Shown one piece after another: positions 42,625 through 50,889 of a stretch of DNA of 64,000 nt. Each line of letters begins with the position of its first letter. Position 1 is the stretch's first letter. The notes under the pieces were generated by a model that was not told where the DNA came from, did not search any database, and saw nothing but the letters and a program-made list of their open reading frames with translations. The position numbers and the translations under genes are program-made. This DNA is from Verrucomicrobiota bacterium (GTDB lineage Bacteria; Verrucomicrobiota; Verrucomicrobiia; Limisphaerales; UBA11320): contig JACQFQ010000043.1 in NCBI GenBank assembly GCA_016199985.1, positions 62,001 through 126,000 of the forward strand. Direction: 5' to 3'.

Positions 42625-43786
42625 GAAGCTGCTGAGCTTCGAATTCGCCACGGCGGGCCGAATCTTTTTCGGCGGTGGCGTTATCAAGGAGGCGGGCCCG
42701 CTCGCGCGGCAGCTCGGATCGCGCGCCCTGGTGGTCACCGGCAAGGACGCCCGCCGGAGCGCTATTCTCGATCCCATTCTCGCCGCTTCGCACATCGACG
42801 TTCGGCGCTTCGCGCTCCAGGGCGAGCCGACCGTTCCAGAGGTCGTCGAGGCCGCGCTTCAGGCGAAGGAGAGCCTCTGCGATGTGGTGATTGGCTTCGG
42901 CGGGGGCAGCGCGATGGACGGCGCCAAGGCGGTGGCGGCCCTGATGGCCAATTCCGGGGATCCGATGGACTATCTCGAGGTGATCGGACGCGGCCAGCCT
43001 CTGACGCATCCTTCCGCGCCCTGCATCACGATTCCCACGACCGCCGGCACCGGCGCCGAGGTGACGCGCAACGCCGTCCTGGCCGCGCCGACGCATGAGG
43101 TGAAGGTGAGCCTGCGGAGTCCCTGGATGCTGCCGCGCGCCGCGATCGTGGATCCGCACCTGACGCACGACCTGCCCCAGAGCCTCACCGCGACCATAGG
43201 CTTGGACGCGCTCACGCAGCTCATCGAGCCGTACGTGTGCAATCGGGCGAATCCGATGACGGACGGATTTTGTTTGGATGGCTTGCGCCGTGTCGCTCGA
43301 TCGTTGGAGAAGGCGTGCTCGCATCCGAACGACGCCGCGGCTCGCGAGGACATGGCGCTGGCGAGCCTGCTGAGCGGCTTGGCGCTGGCGAACGCCGGGC
43401 TGGGAGGCGTGCATGGATTTGCCGGCCCGATCGGAGGCGCGTTCAAGGCGCCTCACGGCGCTGTTTGCGCCGCGCTGCTGCCGACGGTGATGGAGGCGAA
43501 CATCCAGGCGCTGCGGCTGCGTTTTCCGAACAGCGTCAGCCTCGCCCGCTTCCGCTACATTTCGCGTCTGCTGCTGGGCAAGGAGGAGGTCAGCGCCGAC
43601 GCCTCCGTCGCCTGGGTGCGCGAGCTCACGCACAAGCTCGATCTCCCCCGATTGCGGGATTTTGGCGTCCGCCACGAGCACTTTTCGGCGCTGATCGAGA
43701 AGGCCGCGCAGTCAAGCAGCATGAAAGCCAATCCGGTCGTTCTGACCATGGCGGAGTTGAAGGGCATTCTCGACCGCGCCTGGTGA
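42590..43786 (+). CDS. Iron-type alcohol dehydrogenase family protein
   Basis: The 398-residue group III alcohol dehydrogenase has the NAD-binding GFGGGSAMDGAKA (residues ~104-116) and TIPTTAGTGAEVTRNA. In the metal site the Asp is present in GLDALTQ, but the usual first His (DALTH) is Gln. The two later His residues (GGVHGFAGP and APHG) are intact. The start at 42590 lies inside the previous gene; no later in-frame start fits the conserved FEFATAGRIFFG opening. The substrate is unknown. Co-expression with an ABM-type protein suggests a small redox or aldehyde-detoxifying unit. Confidence 0.87.
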   Translation: MSISIPATLTGEKLLSFEFATAGRIFFGGGVIKEAGPLARQLGSRALVVTGKDARRSAILDPILAASHIDVRRFALQGEPTVPEVVEAALQAKESLCDVVIGFGGGSAMDGAKAVAALMANSGDPMDYLEVIGRGQPLTHPSAPCITIPTTAGTGAEVTRNAVLAAPTHEVKVSLRSPWMLPRAAIVDPHLTHDLPQSLTATIGLDALTQLIEPYVCNRANPMTDGFCLDGLRRVARSLEKACSHPNDAAAREDMALASLLSGLALANAGLGGVHGFAGPIGGAFKAPHGAVCAALLPTVMEANIQALRLRFPNSVSLARFRYISRLLLGKEEVSADASVAWVRELTHKLDLPRLRDFGVRHEHFSALIEKAAQSSSMKANPVVLTMAELKGILDRAW

Positions 43787-43804
43787 GGCGTCGGCGTCGA
43801 AGGA

Positions 43805-45304
43805 TCAGGATCCGGTTTTCCCGGCCTGAGTTCGCGTGGGCGCGGGCTTGGGAGGGGTGAATTGAAACGGCAGCGTGTCGGGGAGAACGAAGGCCTCGGT
43901 GGTGAACTTGAAAGGCGCGGGACCGTCGGTGGTGAACGTGAGCTCGACAAAAAAAGCGCGCCAGCCCTGGGGCGGTTTTTCAACCCGGGCCAGGTAGCTG
44001 CCGTCCGGCTCCGGCTTCAACGCGGTGTCGCTCCATACAGGCCCAAGCGACTCGATCCGGAAGTCCCGCGCTTTTTCGTTTGTGGCCTGCCAGATCCGCA
44101 CATCGCTGGGCGCGGTCTTGGCGTTCACCCGAACCGCGCCATCCGCTTCCATCTTCCACTGGAACTCCGGCAAGGGCGCCTTCTTCAGCGTCGCGTTGTA
44201 GCACGCGAGGATGCTCATCCAGGAGTCCATTCCGTTGAGGCTGTGGTTGGCGTTGGGAACGATGCGGAGGTATTTCGGGCCCGAGAGATCCTTGAAGTAG
44301 TGGCGGGCGGAATCGGTGGGGAAGAACTGGTCGCCTGAAGCCGTGATGACGAACTTGGGCAGGGTGAGACGGTCGCGATACTCATAGGGATCCTCGATGC
44401 GCGCCAGCTCCTTGAACTCAGGCGTGCCGGCCCAGTCCATCAGGTGGCGGTTGGTGTAGCTGCCGACGGCCGGGGCGAAAAACCCGTAGACGCCGTAGTG
44501 GTGCTGGAGGGAGGCGCCAAGGTTCAGGGTGTCGATCACTGCGGGAGCGATGCCGATGACGCGGTCGTCCACGGCCGCTGTGGTCCACGTGGTCCAGCCG
44601 CGCTTGGACGCGCCCATCACGAAGAATTGATCCACCCGCGCGCTTCCGCCGGCCGGACTGGCCAGAATGGCGGTGATTGTGTCCATCGCGCGCACCGTGG
44701 CCTTGGTCATGGGCAGCCGCGCCGGCCATCGCTCATCGCCGGTTTTTAGAAACTGCTCCCAGCTGTAGGCGATCAGGTCGTCCTCCTTCACCCGGTTGGT
44801 CGTGCCCGCGAACACCAGCGGTTGGTTCGGGATGCCTGAGAGATCGGCGACGACGGATGCGGTGGCCTTCGCGATCATGATGCTCACGGTGTTCGCCTTG
44901 GTGGGGGCCTTCCGGGCGCGGTCGCCGCCGCTGACGACCAGCAGCGCCGCTCTTTGCGCCGCGCTGTCTGGCTTCACAATGGTCAGCCAGTGCTTCCAGA
45001 GAGGATGATTCACCTCGTTTGTGGTGAGCCAGGCCTGGGAGGTCAGCTCGACGATGAAGGTGGTGACCCCCTCTCCATGAATGGTCTCGACGACGCGGTG
45101 CTGGAAGTTCGTGTCGGGCAGAGCCACATATCGATCCAGGGCAGTCCGGGGTCCGATGGCGACGCGCGAGGCCAGGGGCGCGGCCGTCGCAAGGCGCACG
45201 GAGCCGACCGCGAGCGTCAGGCAAACGACCGCACGGAAGAGAGATGTCCAGAAGGCGCGGCGCTTTTCAGTGAAGGTCATTCCTTGTTCTAGCCGCTGTC
45301 CCAT
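43805..45304 (-). CDS. PqaA-like PhoPQ-regulated protein
   Basis: The 499-residue secreted protein is of the PhoPQ-activated pathogenicity-related (PqaA) family, an alpha/beta-hydrolase-like fold. A signal peptide precedes the mature domain; the ATG at 45304 is taken, with 45280 as alternative. The body carries ALPDTNFQHRV, FFVMGASKRGWTTWTTAA with the presumed nucleophile Ser in GASKRG, and the late PNANHSLNGMDSW containing a candidate catalytic His. The family occurs in Salmonella and many Planctomycetota and Verrucomicrobiota; its enzymatic activity is not established. Confidence 0.85.
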   Translation of the reverse strand: MGQRLEQGMTFTEKRRAFWTSLFRAVVCLTLAVGSVRLATAAPLASRVAIGPRTALDRYVALPDTNFQHRVVETIHGEGVTTFIVELTSQAWLTTNEVNHPLWKHWLTIVKPDSAAQRAALLVVSGGDRARKAPTKANTVSIMIAKATASVVADLSGIPNQPLVFAGTTNRVKEDDLIAYSWEQFLKTGDERWPARLPMTKATVRAMDTITAILASPAGGSARVDQFFVMGASKRGWTTWTTAAVDDRVIGIAPAVIDTLNLGASLQHHYGVYGFFAPAVGSYTNRHLMDWAGTPEFKELARIEDPYEYRDRLTLPKFVITASGDQFFPTDSARHYFKDLSGPKYLRIVPNANHSLNGMDSWMSILACYNATLKKAPLPEFQWKMEADGAVRVNAKTAPSDVRIWQATNEKARDFRIESLGPVWSDTALKPEPDGSYLARVEKPPQGWRAFFVELTFTTDGPAPFKFTTEAFVLPDTLPFQFTPPKPAPTRTQAGKTGS

Positions 45305-45450
45305 TTCGAAACAAGGGCGTCATTCCGTCTTCCTTCTCGTTTCTTGTGTTCCCGGGAACTTGGGATAGGTTAAAATCCATCAGCGCCCGGATGATTCGTT
45401 CCTGATGCCCCTGATTCTGAACATACGCCCATGAGGCGGAGTATTTACCT

Positions 45451-47295
45451 ATGCAAACCGAAAGCGTCTCCCAACCGGGAAGAGCCAACGCGAGCGGGGC
45501 CGCCGCTTTCGCCAAGCGCGCCTCGTTCCATCTTTGTTTTTGGATCCTGACGGCGCTGGCGACGCAGGGCGCGAGCCCTTTTGCGCCGAGCTTGACCACT
45601 TTGCCGCCCTTGCAGGGCGGGTCGGTGGCCGTGGGGGACTTCGACCATGATGGGTTGATGGATATCGCTCTCTGCGGATTGAACCAGCCCATTCCCAACC
45701 AAACCCAGTCTGCCCAATGCGCGGTCTGGCGCAATACCGGCGCCGGATTCGTCAAGGTGTTTGAGGCGTTCCCGCAGGTCGGAGACGCGTCGTTGGCGTG
45801 GGTGGATGTGAACAACGACGGGTGGCTGGACTTGGTGATCTCAGGCCTGACGGGCGAGGCCGCCTTGGTCGGTGAGGTCTGGACCTACGACGGCGCCTCG
45901 TTCTCCAAGTATTCTACGCTCGAATTCAATCTGCGCGGCGGCCCGTTCACCGCGGTGGGCAACGTCTGTTCCGGGGACTTCAACAACGACGGCCTGATCG
46001 ATCTCCTCCTGGTCGCCAATTACGACGCGTTCCAGTTTTCCTATCTCTTCCAGAACACAGGAACCGGATTCACGCACCTCGAGAGCGGCATCGAAGTGCT
46101 CTATTACGGCGGCGCGACCGTCGCGGACTTCGACAACGATGGACGTCTTGATTTCGCCGTGAATGGAGTCGCCAAGCTCGATACCGCGGACGTCCCGAGG
46201 ACCACGGTGGTTTTCAATCGCGAGTCGGGCTTGTCGCCCATCAATCTGGCGCCTTCATCTTGGGATGGGGCGATGGCCTCCATCGATTACAACGGGGATG
46301 GACGGGAGGATCTTCTTCTCGCCGGGTCATTCTCCAATCCCTACCTGCTTGCGCCGGGCGCGGCGCTCTGGCTCAACACTCCGGACGGGTTTCAGCAAGC
46401 TCCGATCAACTTGCCTAGTTTCTCCTCGGGCATGCTTGCGGTGGTCGATTTCGACAATGATGGACGCTCCGACATTCTTGTCTGTGGACACCCTTCGGCC
46501 GGCTCAGACGGCGTGCGCGCCGAGGCGCTTCGAGCCGGGGCGGATGGACAGTACGAGACGGTATGGAGCTCGAGTGTCGGCAATGGGTCGGTGGGGATCG
46601 CATGGATCGACGTGGACGGAGACGGTCGACTGGACTTCATCCACACCGGGAACAATTTCAACAAGAATGGGGCGCGCCCGACCACGATCTGGAAAAACGT
46701 GGAGAGCCCCGTCAACACGCGCCCCACAGCTCCCGCGGGCCTGGACGTCGTCGAGGAGAACGGCTACCTGCGGCTGAGCTGGGACTCGGCGTCCGACGCT
46801 GAGACGCCCTCCGCTGGGCTCTCCTACAATGTGCGAATCGGCTCGGAGCCCGGGAAGGGAGACATTGTGAGCCCCATGGCCGGCCTCGATGGCGTCCGTC
46901 GCGTGCTGGATGTGGGGAACGCCCGGTTTCGACATTTCTTCCTGATCCAGAAGCCCGCCAGCCCCACGCTGTACTGGTCGGTGCAGGCGATTGACGGCGG
47001 GCTGCTCGGAGGTCCCTTCGCCCCTGAGAAAGCCTATGGCAAGAACGCCGCGCCTCGGTTCGTGAGCTTCGAGATTCAGGAGAACGGAACGTTCGCGATG
47101 CGTTTTGAGAGCCGCCCGGGGGAGAAGTACCAGATCGAGGCGACAACCCATTTCGAGTTCGACGACTCGGGCACGCCAACGCCTTGGGAGATCGTGGGAA
47201 TCCCGACGGAGACATCGCCAGGCGTCTACGCCTTCGCCGAGAAGTTCCAGACCGACGCCCCCAGCCGCTTCTTTCGGGTGGTGAAGGGCCAATAA
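45451..47295 (+). CDS. Secreted FG-GAP/VCBS repeat protein
   Basis: The 614-residue protein has a signal-like hydrophobic segment (about residues 25-42). About seven FG-GAP/VCBS beta-propeller repeats follow. Each carries a calcium-binding DxDxDGxxD loop, for example VGDFDHDGLMDI, DVNNDGWLDLV, GDFNNDGLIDLL, ADFDNDGRLDFA, DYNGDGREDLL, DFDNDGRSDIL and DVDGDGRLDFI. The C-terminus is a beta domain ending in RFFRVVKGQ, similar to the 'FYR' tails of other secreted proteins here. Likely an extracellular structural or adhesive protein. It is divergent from the PqaA-like gene. Confidence 0.85.
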   Translation: MQTESVSQPGRANASGAAAFAKRASFHLCFWILTALATQGASPFAPSLTTLPPLQGGSVAVGDFDHDGLMDIALCGLNQPIPNQTQSAQCAVWRNTGAGFVKVFEAFPQVGDASLAWVDVNNDGWLDLVISGLTGEAALVGEVWTYDGASFSKYSTLEFNLRGGPFTAVGNVCSGDFNNDGLIDLLLVANYDAFQFSYLFQNTGTGFTHLESGIEVLYYGGATVADFDNDGRLDFAVNGVAKLDTADVPRTTVVFNRESGLSPINLAPSSWDGAMASIDYNGDGREDLLLAGSFSNPYLLAPGAALWLNTPDGFQQAPINLPSFSSGMLAVVDFDNDGRSDILVCGHPSAGSDGVRAEALRAGADGQYETVWSSSVGNGSVGIAWIDVDGDGRLDFIHTGNNFNKNGARPTTIWKNVESPVNTRPTAPAGLDVVEENGYLRLSWDSASDAETPSAGLSYNVRIGSEPGKGDIVSPMAGLDGVRRVLDVGNARFRHFFLIQKPASPTLYWSVQAIDGGLLGGPFAPEKAYGKNAAPRFVSFEIQENGTFAMRFESRPGEKYQIEATTHFEFDDSGTPTPWEIVGIPTETSPGVYAFAEKFQTDAPSRFFRVVKGQ

Positions 47296-47337
47296 GGCCC
47301 CGCCACGATCGGGGTGCGCGGCTTTTCGCGTGCTAGA

Positions 47338-48156
47338 CTAGAGATTGAACGTCCGTTCGGGAACGTGAATGGTGTCGAAGGGCTTCAGGTAAAAGACATC
47401 GGTCGTCTTGCCGCTCATGACGCGCCGCATGTCGACCTTGAAGATCTTCTGCTTCCCGTTCTCCACCCTGAAGACCGTCACCCCCGACATCTTCGCCTTG
47501 TTGTGGTCGAATCCCCCCGCCTCCATGATGCCTTGCATCAGCGTCAGCGGGCGGTCCATCGCAATGCGACCCGGCCGCAGCACCGCCCCGGACAGGTAGA
47601 CACAGGAGGTGACGGAGATGATCGAGACCGTGATTTCTTCGCCCTTGAGGAGCTTCTCGTATTGGCGCATCAGCTCCGCGCGAAGCTCGGATGTGGTCTT
47701 CCCGATCACCTTCACCTCGCCGACCATGGGCAGCGTGATGGCGCCGTCGAGCTGGAGCTTCGTGATGGTGTTGAGGTTGGTGGTGGCGTCGAACTTGATG
47801 TTGATGGTGTCGCCTTCCTGCAGGCGATAGCTGACGCCGAGGGTCGATTGAAGGTCCGTGGCGCCGGCGGCGGGGGCCGGGGGAACAACGGCGGGCGCCG
47901 CGACCGCGGGCGTCACCGGGGCTGCGGCGATCGCGGCGGCGGTTGGAGATCCGGCGGGCGGAGGAGCGGCGGGCGTTGCTTCAGGAGAGGGCGCGGCCGT
48001 CTGATGGGATGTCGTGGAACAGCCCGCCGCGAACAAAGCGAAGAGCATCACGGCGAACGCCAGTGGAAGGCATCGCCGCCAGGGGCCGGCGTGCGCGTTC
48101 GGCGCGGAAAGGGTGGGCGAGTCGGTCTGGGAGGGGCGTGGATTTGTGGGGCTCAT
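47338..48156 (-). CDS. Wza-type polysaccharide export lipoprotein
   Basis: The protein has 272 residues from the ATG at 48156; an ATG at 48234 would add 26. A lipobox, FALFAAGC, follows a charged N-terminal region. It is succeeded by an Ala/Pro-rich linker, then the Poly_export domain (YRLQEGDTINIKFDATTNLN) and one SLBB-like segment (VYLSGAVLRPGRIAMDRPLT). It is shorter than Wza (about 380 residues) and has only one SLBB unit. It lies downstream of an outer-membrane barrel protein on the same strand, a common arrangement for exopolysaccharide export in Verrucomicrobiota. Confidence 0.82.
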   Translation of the reverse strand: MSPTNPRPSQTDSPTLSAPNAHAGPWRRCLPLAFAVMLFALFAAGCSTTSHQTAAPSPEATPAAPPPAGSPTAAAIAAAPVTPAVAAPAVVPPAPAAGATDLQSTLGVSYRLQEGDTINIKFDATTNLNTITKLQLDGAITLPMVGEVKVIGKTTSELRAELMRQYEKLLKGEEITVSIISVTSCVYLSGAVLRPGRIAMDRPLTLMQGIMEAGGFDHNKAKMSGVTVFRVENGKQKIFKVDMRRVMSGKTTDVFYLKPFDTIHVPERTFNL

Positions 48157-48249
48157 AACAGGTCCATTCGTGTGATGTGATAGTCCGTTCTGTGAGGAGG
48201 GCCGCTCGGATCGCCGGGGATGGAGGGTGTTCATTCGTTTCGCGTCCGG

Positions 48250-49515
48250 TTAGAACCGATAGGAAATGTAGAGGCTCACCGCGTTCACTTCGTAGCCGCG
48301 TCCGGCGAGCTTCGATGTGCGCTGAATGTAGCTGTAGCTGAGCGTGGGGGCGAGCCTCTTCATGATCTCGTAGGAGATGGCGGCGCTGGCCCCGAAGCGC
48401 TTGTAGGGTTCGCTCGAGGCGGCTCGGGCTTCGGTGCCGTCCTCCATGAAAACAGTGCTGGTGAGGCTCGCGCGGGGCTTGAAACCCCAGCTGATGTTGT
48501 AATTCACGGTCGACGACTGAATGTATTGACCGCCCTGATTCAGCCCTTGTGTGACCCTGCGATCCACCATCAGCCGCTGGCGGATGTGCGGGGTCAAGTC
48601 ATGGTCGATCTCGAGGCTTCCGTAGTAGGACGACAGGGTGGCCAAGTGCGGCTGTCCCACGATGTCCTTGAACGAGTAGTTCAGAACGCCCGCCCGCGCG
48701 ATGAGATTGACGACCCGCGTGATTTTCCACTCGGTGTAGGGGCCGAAGCTCAGGCTGGTGTTGTCGCGCTGGATTGATTTGACGTAGTCCGTGAAGCTTT
48801 CTGTCGCCTCGACGCCCGCCACGCTTTGGGGCGCCAGCTTGTATCCGAAGCGCTCAAAGAAGTTCTCGGTCGCGCGGTTCACGTAGTTGAACGCGGCCGC
48901 GCTGCTTTGGAACGTTTCATGGCCATATCCGCCGCTGACCACAAATCGTCCCGGCGACCAGGTCGCCCGCATCCCGAGCGTGTTGTCGAGCCGGGGAAAG
49001 GAGGCGACGCCCGTCACCACACCCTGGCTCAGGACATCTTCGGTGTAGGTGAACCGGTCGTAGAGCGTCACCACGATGTCCCGGGCGGTGATGTCCCAGG
49101 CCAGCTCCGAGTTGGGGGCGATGTTGAATCGATCCTGCCCCGGAGTGTTCATGTAATGGGAATATCCGACGCCGAATCCCAGCTGCAGCCGGGACCTGTC
49201 GCTGACGTGCAAGATGCCGTTGAGGTCGAAGTGGGGGCGGTGGATGAAATCGGCGTGATGGTTCGATTCAGTGTTGAGGACGTTGTCCCGCCATTCCACA
49301 CCGTAGGAGAGGCTCGTAAAGTAGGTGAAGGCGCCGATGTGGCGGTAGTCGCCGAGGTTCGCGGGAGGCGTGATGCGCTGGCGATAAGCGCGGTCTCCCT
49401 GCAATGTCCCCTGGAGCGCGTCTTGCCCCCATGCGGCCTCCGGGACTCCCCACGCGGCTGCGGTGAGAAGGCCGGCCCACGCGGCGGCCCGGGAACTCGA
49501 GCGGAATCGGTTCAT
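48250..49515 (-). CDS. Outer-membrane beta-barrel protein
   Basis: The protein has 421 residues from the ATG at 49515, which opens a signal peptide ending in AAWGQD. The rest alternates polar and hydrophobic residues, with many aromatic strand ends (YFTSLSYGVEWRDN, LQLGFGVGYSHYMN). It ends in VSLYISYRF, an outer-membrane C-terminal strand with terminal Phe. It resembles the putative outer-membrane proteins next to exopolysaccharide export genes. An upstream ATG at 49563 adds 16 residues before the signal and is rejected. The export lipoprotein follows 93 bases downstream. Confidence 0.75.
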   Translation of the reverse strand: MNRFRSSSRAAAWAGLLTAAAWGVPEAAWGQDALQGTLQGDRAYRQRITPPANLGDYRHIGAFTYFTSLSYGVEWRDNVLNTESNHHADFIHRPHFDLNGILHVSDRSRLQLGFGVGYSHYMNTPGQDRFNIAPNSELAWDITARDIVVTLYDRFTYTEDVLSQGVVTGVASFPRLDNTLGMRATWSPGRFVVSGGYGHETFQSSAAAFNYVNRATENFFERFGYKLAPQSVAGVEATESFTDYVKSIQRDNTSLSFGPYTEWKITRVVNLIARAGVLNYSFKDIVGQPHLATLSSYYGSLEIDHDLTPHIRQRLMVDRRVTQGLNQGGQYIQSSTVNYNISWGFKPRASLTSTVFMEDGTEARAASSEPYKRFGASAAISYEIMKRLAPTLSYSYIQRTSKLAGRGYEVNAVSLYISYRF

Positions 49516-49660
49516 CGGCGCTTGTCTTGCCAGTCCCACAGTTGAATTGCAACGAATTGCCATCGTTCTTCAGAGGCTTGATCGGCGGCTTTCGCCAACG
49601 CGTAAGGGACTTTTTTGCGCCGCCGTCCCGGAGGGATGACGACTGGAGAGCCTCGCGGCG

Positions 49661-50779
49661 CTAGCGGACCCGGGCCATTCGCCATGCGCCGAGCAGGCTG
49701 AAGACAAGGTTTGGACCCCATGCGGCCAGCCAAGCGGGGAGCCGATCGGCGGTTCCCAGGATGAGGCCCAGGCGCAGGAGGATGAAATAGCCGAAAAAAA
49801 TGAACATGCTGCTCGCGACTCCGACGAAGGGGTTCCGCCGTCCCGACGCCGCGCCGAACGGCACGGCGATGAACACGGCAACCACGCAAGTCCAGGGGGC
49901 GGCGAGCCTCCCGTGCATCTGCGTGAGCAACGCGGCGCTATGTCGGGTGTCGTTGGGGTACACGCGTCGGTAGTCGAGGATCTCCCGCAAAGACAGCTGA
50001 GGGCGCTTCGCGGCCTGGCGCAGATTGGAGAAGAGATCGTTGACCTTGAGCGCGGCGCGAATCTGGCTCGGCGTCTCGGTGAGCTCGGAGACGCTGAGTC
50101 GATTGGTGACGATCCGAAAGGGGAACGCCGCGGGGTTGTTGGTGAACCAGGTGTCGATGGCTTCCTGAAACACCCAAACCCCATCGCGCCATTCCGCGCG
50201 CTGGGCGACGATCTCACGATGCGTTCCCTCCGCGGTTTTCCAGCCCACATGGACGGTCAACATGTCCCCTGTGTCCACATCGTAAGTATCCGCCTGCCAC
50301 ACCCGCCCCAGCCCCGAGGGGAATCCGAAGTTCCGCAGGTAGCGGGAACTCGCGGCCGCCTCGCGCCCTTGATGTTTTTTCCGGATCCGTTCGGCTTCCT
50401 CCAGGCTTCTGGGCCCCCAAACTTCGCTCGCCGCGAAAAGCCACAGGCTGCAAAGGGCGCCGACGAGAAAATAGGGAAGACTGAGTCTCCAAAGGCTGAC
50501 GCCCGCGGACCGGATCGCCGTGAGCTCGTGATGACGGGCGTGCTGAGTCAGGACGAAGAGCAGCGCGGAGAGCAGCGTCACGGGCATGACGATCATGAGC
50601 AGATCGGGCGATTTCCAGGCGTAGTACTCGGCCACCTCGAGCGTCGTGAGCTGGTCGCGCTGCAGGTCGGAGAGCTCCTGGAACAGGTCGAACGAAATCC
50701 AGAACACAAGGCAGCCCGCCAGGCAGTAGGCGAAGATGATCAAGAATTCGCGTAATAGATACCGATCCAGAAGCCGCAT
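49661..50779 (-). CDS. lptG: LptF/LptG family permease
   Basis: The 372-residue protein is of the YjgP/YjgQ family, the membrane part of the lipopolysaccharide ABC extractor LptB2FG. Two or three N-terminal helices include IFAYCLAGCLVFWISFDLF and a MPVTLLSALLFVLTQH pair followed by ELTAIRSAGVSLW, the coupling element. A periplasmic beta-jellyroll (about residues 120-270) is followed by C-terminal helices with FIAVPFGAASGRR. The partner LptF and LptB genes are not in the window. Whether this is F or G cannot be settled by eye. Confidence 0.82.
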   Translation of the reverse strand: MRLLDRYLLREFLIIFAYCLAGCLVFWISFDLFQELSDLQRDQLTTLEVAEYYAWKSPDLLMIVMPVTLLSALLFVLTQHARHHELTAIRSAGVSLWRLSLPYFLVGALCSLWLFAASEVWGPRSLEEAERIRKKHQGREAAASSRYLRNFGFPSGLGRVWQADTYDVDTGDMLTVHVGWKTAEGTHREIVAQRAEWRDGVWVFQEAIDTWFTNNPAAFPFRIVTNRLSVSELTETPSQIRAALKVNDLFSNLRQAAKRPQLSLREILDYRRVYPNDTRHSAALLTQMHGRLAAPWTCVVAVFIAVPFGAASGRRNPFVGVASSMFIFFGYFILLRLGLILGTADRLPAWLAAWGPNLVFSLLGAWRMARVR

Positions 50780-50889
50780 CGTGAGGTCAGGCTAAACTGG
50801 CTGCCCGGTTTCTGACGATGGAAGATTTGCGGGCGGTGGGGAAATCGCTAGGCAGTTCGAGCGCCTTCGACTACTCATTGCCTCAGCAT

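Noticed and set aside
42121..42795. Upstream in-frame extension of the deacetylase-family gene
   Set aside because: It overlaps the ABM and dehydrogenase genes antisense, and the conserved domain starts at the ATG at 42120.
47298..47325. CCCCG/CGGGG hairpin followed by GCTTTT between the FG-GAP gene and the export lipoprotein
   Set aside because: The stem is only five bases and the T-run is offset by several bases; it could be a terminator but the support is weak.
50818..50889. Upstream start for the first solute-binding protein
   Set aside because: It adds 24 residues ahead of a signal peptide that starts at 50890; kept only as alternative.
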